Shown: positions 50,844 to 60,479, counted from the first letter of the stretch. The stretch is 64,000 bases of DNA from CAKZSB01 sp964573105 (GCA_964573105.1 CAZNIS010000027.1:1-64000), one strand, 5' to 3'. Translations and numbers: made by a program. The notes: generated by a model from the letters alone, not told the origin.

Positions 50844-53165
50844 CTATGTTGGGCTGTGCAACAAATTCCAGATTTTCTGCGTGGTGGCCGGCATGTCGAC
50901 GTGGTTCAGCCCGGTTCGGGACCGCAGCGCATTGACAACCGCATTGATGGCTGCCGGTGGAGAGCCGATCGCGCCTGCCTCTCCGGCCCCTTTTATCCCA
51001 AGCAGGTTATTTTTACAGGGAATGTTTTGCGTGGTGAAGTCCACGTGGGGAATGTTGTCAGCGCGTGGCATGGTGTAATCCATGAATGATCCGCTAACCA
51101 GTTGCCCGCCTTCGTCATAAACGGTGTGTTCCAGCAATGCCTGGCCCAGACCCTGTGCGATACCGCCATGCACCTGGCCTTCGAGCAGGTTCGGATTGAC
51201 CACGTCGCCAAAGTCGTCCACTACCAGATACTGCGCAATATCGAGTACGCCGGTGTCCGGGTCGATTTCAATTTCACAGATATGGCAACCGTTGGGATAG
51301 GTGGCCTCTTCGGAGGTGAATTCCTGTTCGGTATCAAGGCCCGGCTCAACGCCTGCCGGAAGTTTCGCTTCATCGCGCGCTGCGCGTGCCACTGAGAACA
51401 AATCCATCTTCATGTCGGTGCCGGCGACGGTGAAGCTGCCCTCGGCAAATTCGATGTCGGCCTCGGCGGTCTCCATCACATGCGAGGCGATTTTTCTACC
51501 CTTTTCAATGATAGTGTCAGCGGCGACGATGGTCGAGCTGCCGCCAATGGGTATCGATCGCGAACCACCGGTAAAACCTGCCGGCGTGCGATCGGTGTCG
51601 CCCTGTACGAATTTAATTTGCTCGATGGGTATGCCGAGCCGGTCAGATAAAATTTGCGTGAAGGCGGTCTCGTGGCCCTGGCCGTTGGTCTGGCTGCCAC
51701 TCAACAGCGTGAGCGTGTCATCGTCGTTAAATTCGATTCTGGATGGCATGCCACCGCCGCCACCGCAGCGCTCGATATAGACTGCCATGCCGATACCGCG
51801 CAGCTTGCCGTTGTTTTCAGATTGCTGTTTGCGCTGTTCAAATCCCTGCCAGTTGGCCTTTTTCATCGCGGTATCCATCACCGCCTGAAAATCGCCGCTG
51901 TCATAGGTGTTGCCCAGTGGGGTGGTGTAAGGCATTTGCTCTGGGCGAATGAAATTGCGGCGTCTGATCTCGTCGGGGGCGAGATTGTGGTCATCGGCGA
52001 TCACGTCCATCAGTCGTTCAATCAGATAGGTGGCCTCTGGTCGGCCGGCTCCGCGGTACGCATCGACCGGGACGGTGTTGGTCATCACGCCGATCACGCG
52101 GTTGTAGCACTGCGGCATGCGATAGCAGCCTGGAATCATGTGGCCGCCAGAACCGGTTTGAATATAGGGGCCAAAGTTAGACAGGTAGGCGCCCATGTTG
52201 GAATAGGTAGTCACGCGCAGTGCCTGAATCACGCCGTCGGCATCGGTGGCCGCCTCGACGTGGCTGACTAGATCGCGGCCGTGCACATCGCTGGTGAACG
52301 CATCGGAACGGGTGGGCAGGTAGCTGATATTGATGCCGAGCTTGCGCGATGCCCAGGTCACCAGTACGTGTTCGGCGTAGAGAAAAACTTTCATGCCAAA
52401 GCCGCCGCCAACATCGCCGGTGACGCAGCGTATTTTTGCCGCGTCGATCTTCAGCACTTGCGTTGCCAGCGGCCCGAGAATGAAACTTGGCCCCTGTGTC
52501 GAGCTGTGCAGGGTGGTGCGATCGCTGCCTTTGTCGTACTCGGCGTAGATCGGTCGTGGCTCCATTGAGTTGACCACCACGCGGTTGTTCTCCAGCCGCA
52601 GACGCGTGATGTGGCTGGATTGCTCGAACAGCTCGTCGACGGCTGCTTCATCGCCAATGTGCCAGTCGAACGCGATATTGTTTTTCATCTCAGGCCACAG
52701 CTGGGTGGCGCCATCAGCGGTGGTCGCCTCGGTGTCGAGAGACACTGGCAGATCGGTATAGTCGATGTCGATCAGCTCGGCCGCGTCGCGCGCCTGGGCC
52801 GCAGTTTGTGCGATCACGATCGCCACCGGCTGGCCAACGAAGCGCACCCGATCGCGCGCCAGTGCCGGCCACTCGGTGTAGTGCTGCTTGCTGCCATCGC
52901 GGTTGTCGAGTTCAGTCAGGCAGGGCAGGTCGCCGATGTTATCGGCGGCCAGATCTTTTTCGGTCAGCACCGCGATCACGCCGGGTGCGCCGGCTGCAGC
53001 GCTGGTGCTGGTGATCGCGATGTCGGCATGAGCGCGGTCAGATCGCAGGATGTAGGCGCGTGCGGCGGCGGGGTCGACGCTGTCATCGGTGTAGCGGCCG
53101 CTGCCAGTGAGCAGGCGCTGGTCTTCGATTCGGGCAGCGCTCTGGCCGATGCTGAACTTGATCAA
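50844..53165 (-). CDS. Molybdopterin-binding large subunit of xanthine dehydrogenase/CoxL family
   Basis: 773 residues from TTG 53165, with GGAGGG eight bases upstream; the longer frame to 53537 has no family match. It opens IGQSAARIEDQRLLTGSGRY as CoxL-type subunits do. GDVGGGFGMK binds the molybdopterin, the loop DAYRGAGRPEA marks a non-CO-dehydrogenase hydroxylase (true CoxL has a Cys in this loop), QTNGQGHETAFTQIL follows, and GEAGAIGSPPA holds the catalytic Glu. It should oxidise an aldehyde or heterocycle. The FAD (CoxM) and 2Fe-2S (CoxS) subunits are not adjacent, so it must use distant partners or a different electron acceptor. Confidence 0.92.
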   Translation of the reverse strand: MIKFSIGQSAARIEDQRLLTGSGRYTDDSVDPAAARAYILRSDRAHADIAITSTSAAAGAPGVIAVLTEKDLAADNIGDLPCLTELDNRDGSKQHYTEWPALARDRVRFVGQPVAIVIAQTAAQARDAAELIDIDYTDLPVSLDTEATTADGATQLWPEMKNNIAFDWHIGDEAAVDELFEQSSHITRLRLENNRVVVNSMEPRPIYAEYDKGSDRTTLHSSTQGPSFILGPLATQVLKIDAAKIRCVTGDVGGGFGMKVFLYAEHVLVTWASRKLGINISYLPTRSDAFTSDVHGRDLVSHVEAATDADGVIQALRVTTYSNMGAYLSNFGPYIQTGSGGHMIPGCYRMPQCYNRVIGVMTNTVPVDAYRGAGRPEATYLIERLMDVIADDHNLAPDEIRRRNFIRPEQMPYTTPLGNTYDSGDFQAVMDTAMKKANWQGFEQRKQQSENNGKLRGIGMAVYIERCGGGGGMPSRIEFNDDDTLTLLSGSQTNGQGHETAFTQILSDRLGIPIEQIKFVQGDTDRTPAGFTGGSRSIPIGGSSTIVAADTIIEKGRKIASHVMETAEADIEFAEGSFTVAGTDMKMDLFSVARAARDEAKLPAGVEPGLDTEQEFTSEEATYPNGCHICEIEIDPDTGVLDIAQYLVVDDFGDVVNPNLLEGQVHGGIAQGLGQALLEHTVYDEGGQLVSGSFMDYTMPRADNIPHVDFTTQNIPCKNNLLGIKGAGEAGAIGSPPAAINAVVNALRSRTGLNHVDMPATTQKIWNLLHSPT

Positions 53166-53420
53166 ATGGAAAGCCCTCCGGTTAGAGGTGCATATTAGCA
53201 AGGCGAGGGGTCTGTCCGCACGTGTGCTGAAGAATTGACCATCTCGACAACATTTGCATAGAATGAGTGGCTCGGGCGAGACCTCGCAGACAACCCGGCC
53301 AGCGGCCAAAAACAGCATCATTGTGGAACCTTTGCGCAATGGTGTTGACTCGTCCGCTGGCAAGCCGGTCCACTCGCGGTACGAAAAACGGACACCGCCT
53401 CCAGGTGGTCCAGCATTGGC

Positions 53421-54542
53421 GTGAACAAGAGTGCATGCGTGACAGACCAGACGAATGATGTCCCGGTGCCCGTGCCGGGCGTCATGGATGTGCCGGACTA
53501 TTTTCAGGGTGCATCGTCCGCTCCCGGTATCGACCAACCGATCAAACTGTCGTCTAACGAAAATGTCTACGGTTCATCACCGCGTGTGGCCGACGCGATC
53601 TGTGATGCTGCAACTGAAGTGCATCACTATCCAGAGGGTACGGCACAGGCACTGAGTCATGCCATTGCTGCGGTTCACGATATCGATCCTGCGCGCGTAC
53701 TGACATCGACCGGTTCGGATGATCTGATTCCTACGCTGATGCGCGCATTCCTTCAGCGTGGTGACGAGGGGCACTTTTTTGCCGATGCGTTTCCAAAGTA
53801 TCGAACCAATCTGATTGGCATTGGGGCTAATCCGGTTCAAATGCCACGTGATAAGGATCGGGATTACGCGTTGTGTCTGGAGTCGGTCTCGCGTCAACTC
53901 ACCGCGCGCAGTAAATTGTTGATAGTTGATAATCCCTGCAACCCGACCGGTGCGGTGTTCGACGCCGATGCGCTATCGCGTCTGCACGCGGCGCTACCGG
54001 GCAACGTGGTACTGGCAATCGATGAGGCCTATGTCGAATTCAGCGATATTGGCGATGCGGCATTGCGTCTGGCGCAAGGGCATCAGAATATCGTGGTGTT
54101 TCGGACCTTTTCCAAAGCCTTTTCACTGGCCGGTTTGCGAATTGGCTGGTGTACTGGGGCGCCGCCTCTGCTGGCCGCGATGCAACGGCTGCGACCAACA
54201 TTTCCACTGACCAATCTATCGATTGCAGCGGCGATTGCCGCATTGGACGATCGGCCGCATATGGAAAAATCAGTGGCGATGATTCGGCAAACGCGATCAC
54301 GGGTGGTGAACGCATTGCGTGCCGCTGGCTGGAACATCCAGCAGCCACACGGTAATTTCCTGATGTTGCGTGGCGCGCTGAGCGCGCCACTGACAATAAA
54401 GGCTGCGCAGAGTTTACTGTTGTCGATGGGAATTCTCGTTCGACCCCTGACGATACAAGGTGGTGAACCGGTGTTGCGCATCACCATTGGCACTGATGCG
54501 CACATGCAGTGCGTCATCCAAACCCTGTGCCCGCACGGATGA
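53421..54542 (+). CDS. Histidinol-phosphate aminotransferase-like PLP enzyme
   Basis: 373 codons from GTG 53421; GTG 53439 is an alternative start. Fold-type I class II aminotransferase: KLSSNENVYGSSP, YPEGTAQAL, STGSDDLIPTLMRAF, VDNPCNPTGAVF, AIDEAYVEF, the PLP lysine in RTFSKAFSLAGLRIG and the C-terminal VLRITIGTDAHM. It converts imidazole-acetol phosphate to histidinol phosphate or transaminates aromatic or related amino acids. It stands outside a his operon and is divergent from the molybdenum hydroxylase, so an alternative substrate is possible. Confidence 0.9.
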   Translation: MNKSACVTDQTNDVPVPVPGVMDVPDYFQGASSAPGIDQPIKLSSNENVYGSSPRVADAICDAATEVHHYPEGTAQALSHAIAAVHDIDPARVLTSTGSDDLIPTLMRAFLQRGDEGHFFADAFPKYRTNLIGIGANPVQMPRDKDRDYALCLESVSRQLTARSKLLIVDNPCNPTGAVFDADALSRLHAALPGNVVLAIDEAYVEFSDIGDAALRLAQGHQNIVVFRTFSKAFSLAGLRIGWCTGAPPLLAAMQRLRPTFPLTNLSIAAAIAALDDRPHMEKSVAMIRQTRSRVVNALRAAGWNIQQPHGNFLMLRGALSAPLTIKAAQSLLLSMGILVRPLTIQGGEPVLRITIGTDAHMQCVIQTLCPHG

Positions 54543-54745
54543 TGCGACGGGTGACTTGATTTGTCCTCCAGCGCTGATGCTGACTACCCGTACTGAAAAC
54601 ACGTTGACTGTTTTCGAAAATTTGCACTCCGGATAGCTATTGATGGTATTTCCCGGCGTAGGCTAGTTGCGTGGGTTGCGATCGGTATCGCAAACCCGAC
54701 AGCAGGCAGTCTTAAGAAAACTGCGCATACCAAAAGGAGAATCCA

Positions 54746-54952
54746 GTGTCTGTAGCAAAAGTTACCGAAATCATCGCATCATCAACCAAGAGCTTCGAGG
54801 ATGCGGTACAGGCGGGTGTGTCTCGCGCCGACAAAACCCTGAACGATATCACCGGTGCGTGGGTTAAGGACCAGAGCGTCGTGGTAGAGAAAGGCAAGAT
54901 CACCGAGTACCGAGTGGTACTGAAAGTGACTTTCGTCCTCAAGGACTCCTGA
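54746..54952 (+). CDS. Dodecin
   Basis: 68 residues, the family length, from GTG 54746 with AAAGGAG about seven bases upstream. SVAKVTEIIASSTKSFEDAV, the flavin-stacking W in GAWVKDQS and ITEYRVVLKVTFVL are diagnostic. Dodecins assemble into 12-mers that store and buffer FMN, riboflavin or CoA. The next gene encodes an FAD-binding protein, which may be coincidental. An imperfect GC-rich hairpin follows at about 54975-54995. Confidence 0.95.
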   Translation: MSVAKVTEIIASSTKSFEDAVQAGVSRADKTLNDITGAWVKDQSVVVEKGKITEYRVVLKVTFVLKDS

Positions 54953-55250
54953 TCCGCAAGCAGTTAGAGCAGACGGCATCGGCGCAATGCCGGTGCCTGC
55001 TTTGACAGGCGGCAATACGTAATAGTCATCGCGACTGCATCTGCAGCCGCCGCATCCACTTGGCCACGCCCGCGTTGACAGCGCGCGCAAATCTATCTAT
55101 TCGACATTGCCCGGTGATCAGGCTGCCTTTATGTGCGCGAGTGGCGGGTGGCGATTCGTGTACAATCCGGCCATAACTCACAGGCACTAGCCGTGGGTGC
55201 TGGACCGTACACGCACCTGTGCCGAACTCGCAGCAATAATAGAGTAGACG

Positions 55251-56687
55251 ATGACCCCCACCAGACTGGAAGCCGACTACCTGATCGTCGGCAGCGGTGC
55301 TGTCGGCATGGCCTTTGCCGACATCCTGTTGACAGAAACTGATACCACTGTGGTCATGGTTGATCGCTATCAGCAACCCGGTGGTCACTGGAACGTCGCC
55401 TATCCATTCGTGACGCTGCACCAGCCGTCGAGTTTCTATGGTGTGAGCTCTCGCGAATTGAGTAGCGGATTGAGGGATCAGGTGGGCCTGAATAAGGGCT
55501 TGGCGGATCTTGCCTCAGGTGCGCAAGTGCTGGCCTACTTTGACGACGTAATGCGCCACCAGTTTCTGCCCAGCGGCCGGCTGCAGTATTTTCCGATGTG
55601 CGAATACGATGGTGACTTTAACCAGGACCATTGCTTTCACAGCATGCTCAGTGGCGCGCAGTTTGAAGTCAGCGCGAAAAAGGTCGTCGATGCGACCTGG
55701 CTCAACACCAACGTGCCGTCGACCCACCAGCCGAATTTCACCATCGATGCCGGTGCTCGTTTCATGCCGCTGAACGATTTGCCATCCATTGCTGAGCCGC
55801 CGGAAGGGTTTGTAGTGATCGGTGGTGGCAAGACCGGCATCGACGCCTGCCTGTGGTTGTTAGCCAATCACGTTCCGGCAGACAAGATTACCTGGATCGT
55901 TTCGCGCGATGCCTGGCTGTTGAATCGGCGCAATGCACAGCCTGATATCGAATTCTTTAACGACTCGATCGGCGCGCAGGCCGCGCAGATGGAATCCATC
56001 GCGGCGGCAACTTCAATTGAAGACATGTTCGATCGGCTTGAGGCCTGTGGCTATTTTCTTCGCCTGGACAGCAATCACAGGCCCAGCATGTTTCACGGCG
56101 CGACCATCAGCATCGCTGAGCTTGAAGTGTTGCGAAAAATAAAAAACGTGGTTCGACTGGGCAAAGTCAAGCGTGTTGGCACGACAGCAATCGAACTGCA
56201 GGACGGATCAATCGAGACAACGGCGGGGCATGTGCATATTGATTGCTCTGCGACGGCGATAACCAACAAGCAGATTAAACCGATATTCAAGGATCATTTG
56301 ATTACGCCGCAGATGGTGCGCTCCTACCAGCCGGTATTTAGCGCGGCGCTTGTTGCGCATGTTGAAGTAAGCGTCGATGACATTGCCGAGAAAAATCGCC
56401 TTTGCGGTGTGGTGCCGCTGCCGGACAAAGACACGGATTTCCTTTGGTTCACCGCAGCCTTCATGATGAATCAATTCAATTGGTCACAGGACAAAGCCCT
56501 TCGTAGCTGGCTGGTCGGCAATCGCCTTGATGGTTTCGCCCGTATGGTCGCCAGCGTGCCAGAGGATGACACCGAAAAACGGGAAATACTGGCTCGGCTG
56601 AAAGCCGCATCCATGCCTGCCATGATGAATCTACAGAAGTTTCAGGCGCAGCTTGCCGGCCAATCTACAGTTGAAGAGACACAATGA
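55251..56687 (+). CDS. FAD/NAD(P)-binding flavoprotein paired with DUF2855
   Basis: 478 residues. Rossmann FAD motif DYLIVGSGAVGMAFADILL near the N-terminus; TTVVMVDRYQQPGGHWNVAY resembles the GGxW stretch of flavin monooxygenases. A second dinucleotide site FVVIGGGKTGIDACLWLL lies at about 185-202. No signal peptide. The stop overlaps the DUF2855 ATG by four bases (ATGA), so the two are translationally coupled and probably form an enzyme pair. The reaction is not known to me. Confidence 0.85.
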   Translation: MTPTRLEADYLIVGSGAVGMAFADILLTETDTTVVMVDRYQQPGGHWNVAYPFVTLHQPSSFYGVSSRELSSGLRDQVGLNKGLADLASGAQVLAYFDDVMRHQFLPSGRLQYFPMCEYDGDFNQDHCFHSMLSGAQFEVSAKKVVDATWLNTNVPSTHQPNFTIDAGARFMPLNDLPSIAEPPEGFVVIGGGKTGIDACLWLLANHVPADKITWIVSRDAWLLNRRNAQPDIEFFNDSIGAQAAQMESIAAATSIEDMFDRLEACGYFLRLDSNHRPSMFHGATISIAELEVLRKIKNVVRLGKVKRVGTTAIELQDGSIETTAGHVHIDCSATAITNKQIKPIFKDHLITPQMVRSYQPVFSAALVAHVEVSVDDIAEKNRLCGVVPLPDKDTDFLWFTAAFMMNQFNWSQDKALRSWLVGNRLDGFARMVASVPEDDTEKREILARLKAASMPAMMNLQKFQAQLAGQSTVEETQ

Positions 56688-57769
56688 AAGAATTCCAGGT
56701 CAGCCGACAATCGCTGACAGAACATCGAATTGTCGAAACTGAATCCGATCCGCTGGCTGACGGCGAAATTCGCATGGCGATTGATCGATTTGCGTTTACG
56801 TCTAACAATATTACCTATGGCGTTGCCGGAGACATGCTGGGCTACTGGCAGTTTTTTCCGGCAGCACAAGGCGATGCTGATACCTGGGGTGTATTGCCGG
56901 TCTGGGGCTTTGCAGATGTTGCGGACAGCCGTTGCGAAGGTATTGCCGTGGGCGAGCGGTTTTATGGCTATTTTCCGCCTGCCACAGAATTGAAAATGGT
57001 GCCGGGCAATATCAAGCCAATGAGCTTTGCCGAGAGCGCGCCACATCGTGCCAGCCTGCCACCGGCCTATAATCGGTACCGACGCGTCTCGAATGATCCG
57101 GGCTACGACAGCCGACTGGATGAACTGCAAGCGCTGTTGTTCCCGCTGTACGTCACGTCGTATTGTCTGTGGGATTCGCTGCAGGATAACCACTGGCACG
57201 GTGCTCAACAGGCGGTTGTACTCAGTGCGTCCAGCAAGACTAGTATTGGATTGGCCTATGCGCTGTCGGCGGATGACAATGCACCAGAGGTTGTGGGGAT
57301 TACATCAGTACGCAATGCAGAGACTGTACAAAACATTGACCTCTACGACCGAGTGATCAGCTACGACGATATCACAACACTGCCCGATGTTCCGACAGTG
57401 ATCGTCGACATGTCCGGCAACAGTGCGGTGCTGGGTCAGTTGCACCAGCACCTGGGCGAGCACATGTGCAAAACCCTCAACGTTGGCATCACCCACTGGA
57501 CACAGCCGCGCAGCAGCGACGGCATTAATACCGAACGCAGTGAAATGTTCTTCGCGCCCGGCCATATTCAAAAGCGCTATAAGGACTGGGGGGCCGACGG
57601 ATTCGAACGGCGCTCCAGTGAATTTCTGCAAGCGGCGATTGCCGATAGCCTGAGTTGGCTGCAGATCACAAAACTACAGGGGCTCGATGGCCTGGCGAGC
57701 GTCTATCGCGATGTGTGCAAAGGCAAAGTCGCCGCCGACGCCGGATTGATCATAACAATGCGTAGGTAG
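56684..57769 (+). CDS. DUF2855 family (MDR-like) protein
   Basis: 361 residues. Family features: AFTSNNITYGVAGDMLGYWQ, FFPAAQGDADTWGVLPVWGF and GERFYGYFPPA early on, then VVLSASSKTSIGLAYALS, which resembles the nucleotide-binding part of medium-chain dehydrogenases without a canonical GxGxxG. The function is not established. It overlaps the upstream flavoprotein by four bases. Its last codons, ATG CGT AGG TAG, lie in the first repeat unit of the 57762-58345 array, so the native C-terminus may have been replaced. Confidence 0.88.
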   Translation: MKEFQVSRQSLTEHRIVETESDPLADGEIRMAIDRFAFTSNNITYGVAGDMLGYWQFFPAAQGDADTWGVLPVWGFADVADSRCEGIAVGERFYGYFPPATELKMVPGNIKPMSFAESAPHRASLPPAYNRYRRVSNDPGYDSRLDELQALLFPLYVTSYCLWDSLQDNHWHGAQQAVVLSASSKTSIGLAYALSADDNAPEVVGITSVRNAETVQNIDLYDRVISYDDITTLPDVPTVIVDMSGNSAVLGQLHQHLGEHMCKTLNVGITHWTQPRSSDGINTERSEMFFAPGHIQKRYKDWGADGFERRSSEFLQAAIADSLSWLQITKLQGLDGLASVYRDVCKGKVAADAGLIITMRR

Positions 57770-57938
57770 GGCAAAGCCAGCGACGCCGGATGGCAAATAC
57801 TAAAAACCAGCACAGCATCCACACCCTCACAAGCTTAAAGACAGCGTGCCCAACAATGCCGTGAGGGAAAAATCTATCTCCGTACCACATACGTCGGGCA
57901 CGCTGCGCTTTGCTTCCCTCCTGCGTCGGCCGACCTAC
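57762..57938 (+). repeat. 177-bp interspersed repeat, copy 1
   Basis: Begins GTAGGTAGGGCAAAGCCAGC and ends GTCGGCCGACCTAC, so the ends are inverted GTAGGT/ACCTAC. An internal inverted repeat CAGCGTGCCC (57842-57851) / GGGCACGCTG (57896-57905) could fold into a long hairpin. Its first TAG is the stop codon of the DUF2855 gene. Nearly identical to copy 3. Confidence 0.9.
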
Positions 57939-57975
57939 GGTTTCAACACTCAACCCCGTACAGACACACGCTCTC

Positions 57976-58168
57976 GTAGGTAGGGCAAAGCCAGCGACGC
58001 GAGATGGCAAATACCAAAAGCCAGCACAGCATCCAAACCCTCACAAGTTTCAAGACAGCGTGCCCAACAATGCCGTGAGGGGGCGAGCCATCTCGAAACA
58101 CATACGTCGGCCACGCTTCACGCCGCGCAGTTGCGACCCGACCGACGTTCGATAAAATTCGTGTGATT
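57976..58168 (+). repeat. Interspersed repeat, copy 2 (diverged 3' half)
   Basis: Starts with the same GTAGGTAGGGCAAAGCC and is closely similar for about 100 bp up to CAATGCCGTGAGGG, then diverges. It keeps an ACATACGTCGG block but lacks the ACCTAC end. It starts 214 bp after copy 1. Confidence 0.85.
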
Positions 58169-58345
58169 GTAGGTAGGGCAAAGCCAGCGACGCCGGATGG
58201 CAAATACCAAAAACCAGCACAGCATCCAATTCCGCACAGTCTTAAAGACAGCGTGCCCAACAATGCCGTGAGGGAAAAATCGATTTCCGTACCACATACG
58301 TCGGGCACGCTGCGCTTTGCTTCCCTCCTGCGTCGGCCGACCTAC
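58169..58345 (+). repeat. 177-bp interspersed repeat, copy 3
   Basis: Same length, ends and internal inverted repeat as copy 1, with few differences. Its terminal CTA (58342-58344) is, on the minus strand, the TAG stop of the crotonase gene. It starts 193 bp after copy 2. Not a CRISPR: units are long, nearly contiguous and not separated by unique spacers of constant length. Confidence 0.9.
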
Positions 58346-59193
58346 ATCGGTGTATCACGAAGTTTCAGCAAATCCGGATACTCCGGCTCGCGTTTCTCGG
58401 CTTGCGCGGTGAACGCCTCCTGCATGTGTGACGGTGGAATCATGCCGGCGTTCCACACGCCAATATAGTCAAGCGTGTCGCGAGTGGAGTGATCGCGACC
58501 GTAGTTGATCATTACCTTGCAACCGGTAACGGCCAGCGGGCTCTTGCGGGCGATCTCGTGCGCAATGTCCATGACCACTTTGAGCATTTCCTCGTGTGTA
58601 TCAAACACGTCGTTCACCAGGCCGATCTCCTTGGCCTTGGCAGCATCCAGGCGCATGCCGGTGTAGGCCATTTGTTTGACCCAGCCCTCGGGGATGTAGC
58701 GCTGCAGGCGCGGAAAGGTGCCAACGTCTGCGGTCATGGCGATGTTGGTCTCGGCGATACAGAAAAATGCCTCCCTGGTACACCATCGGATATCAGCCGC
58801 GGTGACCATATCGATCGCGCCGCCAATGACACCACCCTGACAGGCAACCAGTACCGGAACACGAGCATCCTCCAGCGCGTTGAAGCTTGACTGGATTTTT
58901 TGAATGTTGGATCGAAACGCTTCGGCCGCGACGTAGCGATCGGCCCCTGCGTTGGAGATGGCGCCCTGTTCGGAAAAGACAGAGATGTCCATGCCGGCGG
59001 AAAAGTGCTTGCCCTGTGATGAGATGACAATAACCCTCGCCAGCGCCTCGGCATCAATGGTGCGGACAATCTCTGGCAATTCATTCCAGAATGCCCGGTT
59101 CATCGCGTTCATCGCATCGGGGCGAGACAACTGGATGTGTGCGACTTTGTTGTCTATCTCGACTGAAAAGCATTCGTAGTGGTCTTTCAGCAC
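58342..59193 (-). CDS. Enoyl-CoA hydratase/isomerase family protein, dienoyl-CoA isomerase-like
   Basis: About 283 residues from GTG 59193, chosen because the crotonase domain begins a few residues later; the frame is open to 59412 and the start is uncertain. Crotonase motifs: SRPDAMNAMNRAFWNEL, SSQGKHFSAGMDI (oxyanion), CQGGVIGGAIDMVTAADIRW. Acidic residues in AETNIAMTADVGTFPRLQ match those of delta3,5-delta2,4-dienoyl-CoA isomerases, so double-bond isomerisation in unsaturated fatty-acid oxidation is likely. The C-terminal LRDTPM ends in the repeat array. Confidence 0.88.
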   Translation of the reverse strand: MLKDHYECFSVEIDNKVAHIQLSRPDAMNAMNRAFWNELPEIVRTIDAEALARVIVISSQGKHFSAGMDISVFSEQGAISNAGADRYVAAEAFRSNIQKIQSSFNALEDARVPVLVACQGGVIGGAIDMVTAADIRWCTREAFFCIAETNIAMTADVGTFPRLQRYIPEGWVKQMAYTGMRLDAAKAKEIGLVNDVFDTHEEMLKVVMDIAHEIARKSPLAVTGCKVMINYGRDHSTRDTLDYIGVWNAGMIPPSHMQEAFTAQAEKREPEYPDLLKLRDTPM

Positions 59194-59418
59194 GGCGGCA
59201 GGCTCTGTGTTGGCAAGCGCGCAGTGTAGCGCCGGGGAGGTTGGGTGGCCAGTGTTGCAGGCAAGCGACTGGGTCACTGGCCCGCCCGTAAAGGTGCAGG
59301 TGGGTGTAGAATGGTCGGCCCCACCGTTCACCCCGAGCCATAAAATTCCTGCCTTTTGTTTTTTGACGCGATCGTTTCGATTAATTGTCGTCTGGATACT
59401 CAGCGCACACAATGATGT

Positions 59419-60327
59419 GTGCCCTGCAACTGGCTTGCACTAGTGGCGTCCTTTCGTATCGGTATCGCCAGTGCACTGACTGCCCAGATCATGTGGGGGC
59501 TTTTCCCGATTTACTGGAAGTGGCTGGCGCAGGTGCCGCCGCTTGAGGTGTTGAGTCACCGAAACCTGTGGTGTGCGGTGTGCCTGGGGCTGCTGGTGCT
59601 GGCGTCTGCCGAGCGGCGTCGCATAGTGGCTGCGGTGATGTCCAGCGGCCGGGAGGTTTTGCAACACCTGTTTGCCGCGAGCCTGCTTGCCGGCAACTGG
59701 CTGGTCTATATCTGGGCGGTCGTCAACGATCATGTGATCGATGCCAGTCTGGGCTATTTTTTGTCGCCGCTCGTCAGTGTTGCGCTGGGCTATTTTGTAT
59801 TTCGTGAAACCCTGGATTTTCACAAGCGGGTGGCGGTGGCACTGGCTGTCGCCGGCGTTCTGATCATGGTGGTGGTCAGCGGCGTGCTGCCCTGGATCGG
59901 CTTGACGCTGGCTGCTACTTTTGGGCTTTACGGCATGGTGCGCAAAAAGGCATCCACCGGCCCGATCAATGGCTTGTTTGTAGAAACGGTGTTGCTGGTG
60001 CTGCCGACCTTTGTCGTGTTGTGGTGGCTGGCGCAACAGGATGCACTTGCCTATCAGTCACCTGTCGGGTGGACGGAAATATTGCTGGCAATCGGTGGGC
60101 TGGTCACGGCGCTGCCGCTGGTGCTCTATGCACAAGGTGCGAGATCGTTGCCGTTGAGTCTCAGCGGATTGCTGGTGTATGTCACGCCGAGTATTCAGTT
60201 TCTGATTGGCTGGATTTACTACCAGGAGCCAATCAGTGGCGCGAGCTGGGTGGGGTTTATCTGTATATGGCTCGCACTTGGCGTCTATAGTGCCAGTCTG
60301 GTCAGGTCGGTGGCACAGGGACGTTGA
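59419..60327 (+). CDS. rarD: RarD-type EamA transporter
   Basis: 302 codons from GTG 59419, with other GTG starts slightly downstream. Ten membrane segments in two EamA halves. RarD signatures: AQIMWGLFPIYWKWLAQVPP, EVLSHRNLWC, GNWLVYIWAVVNDHVIDASL, GYFLSPLVSVALG and YVTPSIQFLIGWIYYQEPIS. RarD proteins are drug/metabolite exporters of unknown natural substrate. It stands divergent from the crotonase gene. Confidence 0.93.
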   Translation: MPCNWLALVASFRIGIASALTAQIMWGLFPIYWKWLAQVPPLEVLSHRNLWCAVCLGLLVLASAERRRIVAAVMSSGREVLQHLFAASLLAGNWLVYIWAVVNDHVIDASLGYFLSPLVSVALGYFVFRETLDFHKRVAVALAVAGVLIMVVVSGVLPWIGLTLAATFGLYGMVRKKASTGPINGLFVETVLLVLPTFVVLWWLAQQDALAYQSPVGWTEILLAIGGLVTALPLVLYAQGARSLPLSLSGLLVYVTPSIQFLIGWIYYQEPISGASWVGFICIWLALGVYSASLVRSVAQGR

Positions 60328-60479
60328 GGGTAGCGATTGGCGTTCGGCTCAGGTTGCCGGAGAATGAGGCTCAGTGCTGACGGCCGGTAGCCAGCCGAGC
60401 CTGTTCGTTCGCACAACAGGGCTTAAAGCTGTATCTTCCAGTCATTTGGCAGTCATTTGGCGTGTGGGTTCGGGGCGAC

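Noticed and set aside
57762..58345. CRISPR array
   Set aside because: Only three long near-contiguous units with inverted ends, no short repeat plus constant-length spacer pattern and no cas genes.
57910..58468. Short plus and minus frames within the repeat array
   Set aside because: They exist only because the repeat is duplicated; no ribosome sites, and they would encode the repeat itself.
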